A DNA stretch of 64,000 bases, taken from Trichopria drosophilae (taxonomy: Eukaryota; Arthropoda; Insecta; Hymenoptera; Diapriidae). A program made the translations under genes and the position numbers. The stretch covers positions 129,617,501 to 129,681,500 of the forward strand of contig CM059584.1 in NCBI GenBank assembly GCA_030407085.1, given 5' to 3'. Of this stretch, positions 50,759-62,900 are shown piece after piece (position 1 is the first letter of the stretch; each line of letters starts with the position of its first letter). The notes below the pieces were generated by a model, which saw only the letters and a program-made list of their open reading frames with translations, had not been told where the DNA came from and did not search any database.

Positions 50759-50872
50759 CTGTTATGAAATTTGTATCTGTAGTCATCAGCTGCGACGATG
50801 TCTAATAACAGAATATATTTTGCCTTGGCATCTAAACCCGAGACCCGGAACTTCATTTGAGGAAACATCTGC
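50759..50872 (-). CDS. omb: omb/Tbx2-3 T-box exon, copy B (upstream alternative)
   Basis: This 114-nt exon encodes the early part of the T-box DNA-binding domain of a Tbx2/3-type repressor. Read on the minus strand it follows an acceptor ending in TTTAG (AG at 50873-50874), completes an AG|G arginine codon, and continues [12 protein letters not shown], then [15 protein letters not shown], then [10 protein letters not shown]. It ends in AAC AG before donor GTAGAT (50753-50758). The AG joins T of the next exon to make Ser in N-S-R-W-M. The family pattern here is [34 protein letters not shown]. Unusual residues are Gln for the second Arg, Gln-Met for Pro-aromatic, Phe for Val, and Tyr for Cys near the end. 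The pyrimidine tract is poor, so the acceptor looks weaker than that of copy A. The exon has the same length and phase as copy A, 276 bp downstream, so either could join the same neighbours. No stops or frameshifts are present, which argues against a dead exon. The T-box identity is secure; use in mRNA is inferred. Confidence 0.92.
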
Positions 50873-52106
50873 CTAAATCCCCAATTAAGAAACATTGTAA
50901 TTATCATCATGTTCGATAAATATCTATTTAGTGTTATACAACACAAAAACATTTAAAGGCGGTATAAATACATAAAATAGTATAGTTCAGTATCCTGCAA
51001 ATAAAGAAATGTGTTTCTGGTGACTTCCTGCCGGAATCTCTCAGTTGATCATACCAGAAATTTGCTAGATCATTCGTATTCAAAACATTATTAAATTACT
51101 GACATTCGGGAACGTGGAACGGGCGACCTAAAAATTCCGAGACAAAAATCTTGGAATCATGCGACACATCTCCGGCGGTTAGTCCACTTAACCAGATTAT
51201 GAAATTGCCTGTTGGTGGTACCGGTGACATATGGACAAGGTTCAATGCATTTGACATCGATTCCCACCAAATATCAGACCACCCTGGGCTGCGAATCTGC
51301 TCCTTTTTCGCGGCGGACCTTAATCAGAGGTTCATTTGCTAAAGGAAGCCGAATCGCACGCGGGGTGTACAATAGCAGATGTCAGGTCGATCTGCATTTC
51401 TTGGAACCTTCGACGGAGTGTATCGCAAGATTCGAACCGTGGACGATGACCAATAAACCAATTAGCATGGGATCCTCGGTCGAATTATTCGATCATACAT
51501 CATCTGCGGGAAGCATAACCCGCTTAATATCGTCCAAATGTTAATTTCATGGTTATTTTTGAATTCTATTTTTGTTGTATCTAAAATATATGATTGAACT
51601 TGAATGAGATGGTCGTGTACTGTTTCACTAAAAGCATCGAAAGTTTCAACACATTCTATTTTGTGTATCTTTGTGTACTTGCGGGTTATAATATACACGC
51701 GCGAGTGTCAATATCGTGTGAAGGAACGCGTGTATCAATATGTCGTCGCGCATGCTCTTAGACAGCAAGCGGCGTCAAAACCTTTTAAGACGTGCGCCGC
51801 CATCAACGAGCGAAGGAAATAAACATGTACGTGTCGCATGCCTTGATTATGGATAAAAATTTAAAGACTGATACGAATCAGAATGTACTGAGAGGATCAA
51901 CAATCAAAATTACCCAAAATACGTAAACCAATCTCACGGTTTTGAAATTTTCCAATGGCGGACAACTGCAATCGCAGCCTATTATCGTAATTAGGAGCCG
52001 TGAACGTGTCGCTTGCGAGACAATGGCCGCGCGGGCTGCAATAAATTCGCGGACAGTATCTGCCCCCGTCCCCCACAGGATGGGATGAGTACCCCTAAGG
52101 GGGAGA

Positions 52107-52120
52107 GGGGGGGGGGGGGG
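52107..52120 (+). repeat. 14-base G homopolymer
   Basis: An uninterrupted G run in a G-rich patch. The true length is likely uncertain because homopolymers are error-prone. Confidence 0.9.
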
Positions 52121-52739
52121 TAACAGAGCAGAGTCGTCGCATTGAAAGACAATAATGGGATTTTCGGAATTTCAGACGACCGAAGTAAAGGGCGTGAGTG
52201 ACCGACACCGCGCCTCCCGCGTGTCCCTTTTATTTTCTCAGGCCGGTAACAATAACGACCCGGACGTCAGTCGCGCCTCGTCTCGCGCCGGCGCTTTCGA
52301 ATTCTTGCACAATTTTTACTAACTAGATCAATAGCTAATGCGAAAGCCGTGACGAAGCGCCTCCCGATGCTAGAAAGATTTCGAGTATTTAAGTGGCTGT
52401 ATATTCGATACTTATTGGGCGGAAAGTCCTCGTTTCGAACCCCGTGGAGAATCGTCGAGATAATGCACGAAATTTATACTCATTTTTATAGAGTATTAAT
52501 CCGCCAATGTCACGGGGCAACGGGATTTTTTGTAGAGGAATGTGGAAATCTTGGTGACTAATTGGGAAGAAAATGCGTGCCACATTTTATGGGCCCGACG
52601 CGTCGGCTCGGCAGCGGTAAAATTGTAATATTGTCTCTTGAGTGTCAACACTTAAGATGGTCACGGTGTGGAATTCATCATCGAAAGCCATTGATATTTG
52701 ACTCTGGTATTTGTTTAGTAAAACTTGTATATTTTATTG

Positions 52740-54470
52740 GCTTTTTCAATTAAGACGAAAAACAGTTAAAACAGAAGTAATTATGTTTTTTATTTACTCA
52801 TTTATTGAGTTTTTTGTTATATTCAAATAAATGTATGGAGGAATTTCGAATGTTTGCTTATTTCTAAATCATAGCACGATGCAGTGTCTGATTTCAGGAA
52901 TAAACAACGAGAATGCTTTGTTTATTTTAGCACAAGAAAAGTCTTTTTGTTTCATTTTATCTATAGAGGGGAAGTTTTTATTTATTAATTATAAAACTGT
53001 ATGCATTTGGCGAAAACCGCAGTTGCGTTATGATTAGATTTCGTGAAAAAATGTCCATTTATATTTGGCAAATATTATTTTACTATTGCGAATGTTTATC
53101 AAAGACGGAAAAAACACTATGTGGTATTAAGAAGTATTTCAAAAATATTTTTAGTATAATTATTGCCATATGAACATACATTTTAACAGAAATTAAATAT
53201 TTCTAGTTTTTATATGCTACAAATATTTTGAATTTCTATTTCCGATATATCTATTTTCGTTTTCACAGATTTTTTTTACAAAATACATTTCTGTTATCTT
53301 AAAATTAGCTATAAACATGAACTTTAAACAATTGTCCAAAAAAGTATTGTGATTTTTGTCAAAATTATCTTATTTCTGGGGAAAAAAGACTTGCAAAAGT
53401 TTTGAAATGATACGAATTAAACTATGGACACTTCTGCATTTTTTGTTTGTATATTTATGTATTGTGTTTTTGATGTGTTTGTTTACTAAAATATATAGTT
53501 TAATTGTAATTATTAAATGTTAATCTATTGATTAATAATTATCATTTACTAAGTGTTTTTGTATATCGAATTCGAATCTGAGATCAGAGTCAGGATATCG
53601 CATAAGGATTTTGAGGTTATGTATGAAAAAATATTTCTCAGAATACAAGGTATTTTTTGTTCTTTATTATTTTCTAATTCAGTACCTCTTTCATCCTTCA
53701 AAATGAACTATTGATCCATCACCCACCATTTCTGCTGACGGAGTAGCGACATCTTAAATTACAACATTTCTACGGTCGGAACCGTTAACAAAAGCCACCA
53801 TTTTGAATCTGCCATTTTTGAAATGAAAATTTTCCCCGTTCGTGTTCGCAGTTAATATTCATTTTGATTGAATAAGTAGTACTCAATGACACAAATAGTA
53901 AGGACGGGCAATAAAAAGTTACGGATCCTGTATGTAACCTCAAAAGATAGCAAAAAAACGTGTTTTTTGATTACATAACCTTGGACATCAAAAAATTCTT
54001 AAGTAATGGTTCAATTCTGACATTAAATTCGAATTCATATGAACAAAATTACTTCTGAAATGACAGCTGAACATCATTAAAACCTTGTCGACAGGTTTTA
54101 TTAATTAGTGACTATATTTACAAAAAATTTAATGAAATTAACTTCTAAATTTCATTTCACTATGTTCCTGGTTATTAACTGAAACAACAAGATTCAGACA
54201 AGTAAGGGTTCATGATTATGTAAAAAATACCCGAATTTGTACAAAAACTTGCAGGAAACCAAATGGAACTGCAACAATTTAGTACATGGCGTTCGTTACT
54301 ACCCGTTTGATTAAAAAATAAATTGAAACTACTGTCGGTGTTAAACATTGTAGTGCCGAACTTCGCAAAACATTGGAACGAGCCATTTGCATATTTTATG
54401 AAACGTCTCACATTTAGCGATCAATAAAACAACCGAGAAAAACTAGCCGATCGAGATAGTCACCTAAACT
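52740..54470. other. AT-rich block
   Basis: Low-GC sequence in the upstream intron with CCATTTTGAA/GCCATTTTTG motifs near 53795-53820. No gene-like ORF. Confidence 0.5.
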
Positions 54471-55199
54471 ACACTATTTAACGTATAAATCGATTTAAAA
54501 ATTGCATAACGCAAAAGAAACGGTTTCTTTTTATCAATGAATTTGGGGTCATTATTTTTATGCATGAGCGTAGCAAAAAAATGCAAAATCCTTAAAAATT
54601 GGAATACGACCCGTATAAAAAGGGCCAAAATGTTGGGGGATTTAATTCGCGTATACGCAGTCGACGGTAACATCAAAAATCGGGGATGCATTGAGCCGCT
54701 CAGGTATTTTCCGGCACATCTGCCTACTGTGTACTTTGTCAAAGTGATACTTTGAATTTGTCGGGCAGGCGAAAATCAAAATGCGCGTTCGCACGGGATA
54801 AATGGCGCTCGAATCCTCCCCTCTCTCTTCCCCTCGATTTTCTCCCTTTTCACGCCTATATCCATCTCGTTTTAGCATTCATTTTTGGCCATTATCCTTT
54901 GGTCCTGTTCTCTCTCTCTCAGGCTCGTTTTCATTGATGTCGCGAGGTGTTTCGAAGAGGATCGCGTAAGCTGGATTATCCTCGCACGCTGAGAGCCAAA
55001 CATATTGAAGGATAGGGATCCATGATCCATCCTGTCGATCCAAAGAAGATTTGCCGAGTCGATGACCGCTCAGCGTTTTCATTTAGCGACGATCGCGCAT
55101 CTTCGTTTTGTGGTCGCGACTTTGAAGTACCATTCGGTTTCTCGTAAGAAAAGATTCGCACCCGATTGAAGTATCATCATGATGTTTCGACGCGGAAAT

Positions 55200-58100
55200 T
55201 TCCGGTAAGGATTTTCGGTAAACGAAATTTAAAAATTTTAGTTGATTCTAATACAATGACGATATCGTAGTTGTTATATCAATTTTTAAACTTTTTGAAG
55301 TGTGAATTCCGAATTTTCAGTATATGACATATTAATTATACAAGAGGCGTTTTTTTTTTAATTGTACCATGAGTACTACATTCCATTTACATGTTAAAAC
55401 TGTAATGGAAATTATTTCAGGTTTCAACGAACAATGCAAAAAAAAATTGTCTAAAACTATAACAGGACTTTTGTTTTTCAAGTCAACCTAACCTCTAAAA
55501 TTTATCCATGAAAATGAACCCATGTGAGAATGAACTTTTCTAGGAATCGAATTTTTCTAAGAAATAATGCTTGTACATTTTGAAAGTTCAGTATTACGAC
55601 ATTCATTTTACAAAACGTAAATAATTTCTGCCGAAACCAGAGTTTTTTTGTAATTTTTACGAGCCATGTTGTATCCGCCATTGTAAATTTTTCGTATCGA
55701 ATGTCGTAATAGCGAATAACGAACGACTTTCAAATATGCGAATTTGTACAGAATTGTTCTATCGCGTTTGGATGTTCGGATATCCTAACCTAAAAGTGCA
55801 AAAAACACTTTTTTGCTCATATTCAGCAAGTTTTTGTGGCGGAACAAAGTGCTTGTTCGCACTTTGGCAAGAACCAGATTAAAGAAATATTAATCAACTT
55901 TAAAATGCCTTTTTAGTCATTTAGTACGATTTTGTTCAATAAGTTATCGAAGTTTTTGTCAAGGCAAGATTATGATTTTCGTTTTTTGTACTTTTAGGTT
56001 ATTATACTTCAACACATGACGTAATAGAACGATTTTTAGCAGGAAAGAGTAAGTTTGTTAGTTATTTTCATAATTACACATTTATTTAATGTATGTAAAT
56101 CGCAGTTCTTCCGTGACACAAAGTTCATATCGGAATTACTAAAAAAGTAATTTAAAGCTGACAAATAGCACCTTAATATTATTCATGCAAAATTGCAAAT
56201 AATAATTTTACTCTGCCATAAAAACTTACTGAATACGAGCAAATACAATAATTTTTGCACTTTTAGTTTAGGATATCTCAAAAAATTGTTACGTAATTGA
56301 ACAAATCTGCGGAAAAGTATAATTCGATATCTGGGTACAAATTTTGTTAGCCTGTGTAGTTTATGCCATACGAGACCAGAATTTGACCATTTTTGTAGAT
56401 TATGGAAATTTGAAACGGAAAATAATAATCTCATAATCTGGAAAACTTTTCTACACTTTTCATTGAAATGTGGAATTACTCCCATTCCATTTAATATAAA
56501 AAATATTCATAAACAGAAGAAAGTTTAAATTTTCGTTGGTTTTCTATTTAAAAGTCGCCATTTTTGTTTCAGTAAACAATTAAATGTAATGTTTTTCGAT
56601 GCTACTCAAACTTGTATACTGAAAATGCTAGACTAGGTTGCGTTTAAGTCAACATTGATCCATTTTCCTGTTGAAAACTAATATTTTTACTGAATTTAAA
56701 CAGTTGAATTGAAAATTAATAAATATATAATTGTTTGTAGAATGCAGATCAAAGTAAATTTGCAGTTATGAAATTGGGAAAACACAAAACCACATGCATA
56801 AAACATAAAATATAAAACGTGAAAGCTTAAAATTTAAAGATTGTTAATAGCATTTTCCATTTGGTATGATGTAATCACGGAAAGCATAACAAATTGTACA
56901 AAATTGACTTATTATCAACCGCCAAAATATAAAATGACATGGAATGAAAATATTACTGCATATATTTGAAAAATATTAGTAGCATTAGGATTTTCTAACC
57001 TCCCAATTTCGAAAAAATATTTTTCGGCACACGTGTGCACGGAAAAACTGTTATACTAAGTTTAAGGATAACCCACTTATTTTGCATAGTATACTCATGA
57101 ATAGCATAGTATATAATTTTTCCATCAAGGGTTCAGTTCAATTTTACTTACTGTGTTGATTTTTGCGTATTGTTGCCAACATTCATGCAAGGAAAACTGA
57201 GTAAAATTAAATTTTATGCATTCTAGTACATAAAAATGAATCTTTAGTAACCTTCGTTCCATAATTCAAAGAAACAAAAACAAATTGTTTAAAAAATGTC
57301 AGCATTAATCATCATCAGTTTGAAGAATTTTACTTTTTTTGTTCTCTAATACTCTTTCTCTAGTTTTTATGATATGAACTTATTGACCATTGTGAAAAAC
57401 TATATTAATTTGAACCAATTGATTAATATTATACATTTTGTAAGAACTGTGCTTATTTAGGTATTTATATACAAATACTAAACTTGTTTAACATATTTAG
57501 TTGCGAATTTTAAATTAATCTTTTTTTACTAATGAATATTATTATTTTTTTTTGCTTTAATATTTAAAAGTTAACTAGTGGATAGTAAACCACTTTTCGT
57601 GTAATATTAGTAGTATGTTATTGATTTAAATATAGAGACAAAGGCGATAAAATAACATTCGAAATTTTTTAACCGAATAGATATCAAAAGCTGAATTTAA
57701 CTGAAAAAAAACACATTGAAAATTATCGATAACAGGCTTGGAAACTCAAAATTTGTATGTGGATTCGAAAAATATGAAATTGCATGTAAAATGCTTGAAA
57801 AATTCCTAGTCTAGCCTAACGATCAGCACAAAGAATGTAATTCGAAAGAAAATTACATTTTACATTTTATTTTCAAAACTTACAAATAAAACGGAAAATC
57901 ACTTTGTATCATTTCCATGAACACGACTAATATAAGACCTGCCATTCCTCAATTAAATTTCCATTTTTTTTTAAATGATATTTAAAAATTTAAATTTTCT
58001 CCTTTTTCTTGATACTGTTGACATGAATGATTTGCCTTTTGGCAATATTTAATAACTTTTATCTATGAAATATTGATAATTTCGTAGCAATGTCAATTAT

Positions 58101-59900
58101 TTATATAGTTTTTGTGTACCAGTTTACAGAAAAATAATCAAATTTTTTTTTCGGTACTGTAACCGTAAAATACGATTTTACGGCATACATTTAGTCCTTA
58201 TACATTGTTGTTGAATTTATATTTTATACACTTCCATGTTTACCCTACGGAAGTATAATTCATGAATAAAATTGATGATTAAAATAATCTACAATTCATG
58301 CAAAATAAAATAATTTTTAACGGAAAATTATAATTATTTACAACAATAAATCAAGTTTTTATCAACATTAATAAATTAAGTTGTAACATAGTTGTCTTGA
58401 AGTTCTATAATTTTTAAATATTAATTTAATAAAAAAAGATAGTTACAAAATTCAAAAAGAACTTATAACATGGAACTAATTGCGACATAATATACACACA
58501 AGAAAAAAATCGAACAACGCGGATAGTGTTTGATTCGCGCTTATCAGAAAGTGTTAATTACGATAGGAAATAATAATTCTGTTCACAAAATATTTCTGAG
58601 AGATGCGCTTGTTGCGCTTAAGATATCTTAAGACCGAGACAGCTGCAGACTCCAACTTATATCGTTAGAAATTATGATTTCACGTTTGCGATAAAGCCGA
58701 CCGCCCATGAAGTAAAAAATTCATTATTTTTATCTGTGAAGGATTGACGCGATTACTTCACTGTCGTAATGTATTAAAATAGAAAAGTTATTACTTTCCT
58801 CCATACGAGTTATTGAAAATTGTATGATCAAATGTTCTTTTTTTATAACTAATTTGTTTATAAAAACATATATTAATTATTTTTAATTAAAAATTGTTAT
58901 TTTAAGTATGAATTTATTATCATTAACATGTCAATACATAAATATTATGTCAACTTTCCATGTTTTGACAAATTCAAAAAGGTAAAGCTTGAATGGGATC
59001 ATTTTAACCTCGTTTAGTTACACCCACCTCGGTTTTACAGTCTACAAATTATGAAAAGTGGATGGAGCGTCGAAAAAACTACTGTCCCTTGACGACCAGG
59101 CTTCAACACACACCATAAAATACCTGTTTTCATCCTGTTTTGTTTTATTTTAGGATTTAATTTAATACACATTTGGTAATCTTGAACTAAAGCAAATAAC
59201 TTATGGCTCATTTTATTTAAAAAAAATATATATTATGTCAACTAGTTGGAATAATTATCTTTTTTTAATATTACTTTATACAGTTAAATTCAAAATATGT
59301 CGAACATAATTTTAGTAATTAAACATTTTTAATTTAATTAAAAAAAGATTATAACGGCATCATTTTTCCTTTGGTTAGAAATAAAACCAATAAATAAATA
59401 AGTATAGATTACAAAGAATTATTAAAATAATTAAACAATTATATATTGTTAAAAAATTGTACTTATTTATATGAACGTAAAATAATTTAAAATAATTATA
59501 ATCTTATGAAATTTTACAATAATTTTATTTAATTTTAATATTGAATATTGAATTTTTTATTCATTAATGATTTTCTGTATGGTCTAGTCCAAATTAAATC
59601 AAATCTATTTAATTAATTATTTATTTTTAAAATATAACTTAACACTAATGACTGTACTGTAGAACATTAACCAAAAATCATGAATCATATAAATATATAT
59701 AAAAAATAATACGTTAATTTAACGAATTTACATTTTCATATATACAATAAATTTAATCAAATATAAAAATAAATTGCTTTTCACTAAAAAATTGAAATCT
59801 TTTATTTTTTGTTTATATGTTGCATTGGACTAACGACTGATTTTTTATGTTCATACAATTTCCAATGAAAGCGATATTATTTAATTTAATCAATTATACG
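55200..59900. other. Very AT-rich block, nearly free of ORFs
   Basis: About 4.7 kb of very AT-rich DNA with only one ORF over 90 codons, which looks random. It probably consists of decayed repeats; no element boundaries were found. Confidence 0.5.
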
Positions 59901-62900
59901 AAATATCAAAGATTAAAACCGGGGAATATACTCTCAACCATAACTGCAATTTATCGCGGATAAAAGCAAAGTATACCTTTTCCGCTGTCATTTCCATTTT
60001 TGCCCTACCATTATCCTCTTTAATCACGATACCTATCGACAATTTACTCCGATGTTTGCAGACTATAATCCGTACTCGTTAGCGGCATCTCGACTAGTGT
60101 TCGGTTCTAAATTGTGCATAAATTGGTTATCTGTACTATCTGGTACTTGTCACCGCGGTAACAGGAATATTTCATTGGTGCACGCATGCAGCGGCTGGTG
60201 TGCGTGCGCATTTGACGTGCCGGTCGCGACGATTTACCGCAATTATTTTCATCGACTGCACGACGAATGTAAATAATAAATATGTACGTATTTCGCGCTT
60301 AAAGGCTAATGCGGACTGTGTAAACAGCGAAATTAAGTGCCGTCGCGAAAGCAGCGACAATTTTTCAAGTTTAGAATGCAAACCGCTGGAGCGTGTTGAA
60401 AAATGGATATTTTTATTTCCCAACCACTACGTGTTACATAATGTAGGTTGGCACAATTCACCAAAGTTGCTTTTCGCGTTTGATGTGTGCTACACAACGG
60501 CTTATGTAGGTAAGAAATTGTATTTTGTGCAACTAGTGCGTAAAGTGATATTTTACTTATGAGCATCGCCATAAAACAAGAAGGAAGTAAAGTATACTAT
60601 TGTTGACCAGCGGTAAGTACAAGATGTTGGGTTTTCAAATCTTGTCCCAATAATTGAACCCATACATAATGTTTGTATTGCCGCTTTCGCTACTGTATTC
60701 TAGGAAAACTTTTGTGTTGCGGTAGCACAACAAATGTTTATGTTGAGGTTGTTATACCATCGCAAGGTAATACTGAGGTCATAGCCACATCGGCACCACA
60801 ATTTTGCTGTCGCACCATAATATTAGCTTGTCGCGGCGTAAAATTATTTTCCGTGCATGTTAAGTATTCCAATTTGGGTTTTGGGTGTGTAAAAGACAAT
60901 TTCACTAACGATCTGGTCATCATTCAGAGTATGCAAAATTTTACTTCACAATAACCAGAAAATCAACGCATCGCATTCAATACAATAGAATATATCTGCC
61001 GGAGAAATTGTCATAGACGGTTCGGTCATTTTCGTTCTAGATTTTTGCTCCGCCTTGCACAAAATGGAGGTCGAACAGTATAAGGAGGCGTATAGCAAAC
61101 GGAATACTCACTATTACTTCGCGGTGAATAGAGACAGATGTAGGCAACTAGACGAGGATCTAGAGAGTGAGCGAGAAGGAGAGATCGCAATCTCAACCAG
61201 CCGCGACGAAGCCGATAAATCGAAGGCGAATCGTTATTTACGGCGCGTCATTACCGGGATGCGAAGAATCCGCAACCCGGTAGCTTTAAGTTAATTTATT
61301 TTATCGCGCACGGAGCTCGCGAATGATTTGCTCACGTCCCTTTGCATGCTCAATTATTTCTAACGACGCTACGCTCAACGCGCTCATCTTCGAACGCTTA
61401 CTGTGGCTCGTAAATGAAAGTAACCTCTCCGAGTGTTTGCACTCGAACCACTTTCCATGGAATTTAACTGAAGTTTTTCGTTTCGAATTCATGCTACTTA
61501 ACGATCGATGACGAAATTCAAACAATTATTTCTTTCGAGAAAAACTTGTTTACATTTCTGGTCGTTTCCAAAATATTTATGCCCAATTGTAGATTAGACA
61601 TACACTCGCTAGGGACGTAAAGGAAACTAGAATAATATAGTCCAACTTTTTTTTTGAACGGATCATATAACTTAGGATAGGGAATGCAGTACTTGAATTA
61701 TAAAACTGGATACTTGGAAAGAAGTGGGCCTTGGAGGGTCGTGGACAAATATTTTCTTTATATTTGTGAATCTTCATCTCTTGCATACTTTTTGCTCATA
61801 TTAGATATACATATTTAGTTTTGCCTCATTCCAGAAAGTTTTGAAATTCCCCACGTCCCTCCGATGATATTAGATTTATGTCTACATATGTTGCATTTCT
61901 CTTTCAAACAAGAAACGTCAGAGATAGGGAGGTCTGGAGAAGGTGTGAGATAAGCGTCCTTTCATAAATTCAAGCTAAAAACTCACATTAGAATTTTCCG
62001 TATGAAAATTTTCAGCAGTGGTAGAGTAATAATTACTACCTGCCGGTGCGATTGTTCGCGATATTAACTCGGCTCGTGTCATTCCTTGCGCTAGTACAGG
62101 GGCTACGTATGTGGATAAATCATCCAAGAGTTGCACGGTTATCGCGTAAAGGTATCGCGCCTCAGGCTTCTTCCCCGTCGACCCAGACCGAGCGAGGGTT
62201 TAGAAGAACATCGGGCTTCCCTTGCAGATCACCCGTTACATCACCCCGATGTAAGACCTCCGTACACACGAGGATTTTTCTCGCGACACGTCCCCGCGAA
62301 AGGGCTCGAGAGTGCACAAGAGACACTTTATTGCTCGGCATACGGAAAGCCACAAATCCGTTCGTGAAGTACGCGGGAAATAAGAAGGAGGTGCTCTTTC
62401 TCTTTCTTTTTTCACCTTTTCCCATTTACCTTCAACCTTGTCTCTCTTTTCCTTTCTCTGTTTCAACCTGTGCATTCGTCTCGTTTCCATCCTCTTCGTC
62501 TACATCTCCCACCAGCCTGGTTTTATCTGCGTCTTTGGCTGGACTCTTGTCGAACAAATCGGTACAAACGATCGTCGTAAAGCAGTTAAGACCGAATTTA
62601 TATGCGTCCTTTGGAGTCTGCGAGAGAGTCCCGAAGGGAGATGAGAAGTCTGATAGGGAAACCGATAGGCCGTTGCGGCGGATTCTCGGGTTGGCCCCTT
62701 GCTTCATCTCCGGGACCCCCGCAGCGCAAGGCTTTAACCGATCAACGCGGAATTTCAAAGTCGCGTCGCATCTTCTCCTCGTCCACAGCCGGTTTCTACG
62801 TTGCTGCCATTGCTGGTACGCCATCATCCAGGAAATCCCAAGACGGCGGCTCTTTGTCCCCGACTGATTCTCCAGGAACAATTTAATCGGGAGCAGATAG

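Noticed and set aside
51151..51544. Overlapping plus-strand ORFs of 63 and 110 codons upstream of the duplicated exon
   Set aside because: I examined this stretch on both strands for the missing first T-box exon; no T-box motif or phase-2 donor, and no recognisable domain.
62046..62881. 273-codon plus-strand and 149-codon minus-strand overlapping ORFs
   Set aside because: Both cross a long pyrimidine-rich tract (about 62390-62520) that lacks stop codons. The plus-strand ORF opens with GTG, neither has recognisable motifs, and no suitable T-box donor follows the minus-strand one. An N-terminal omb exon here could not be supported.
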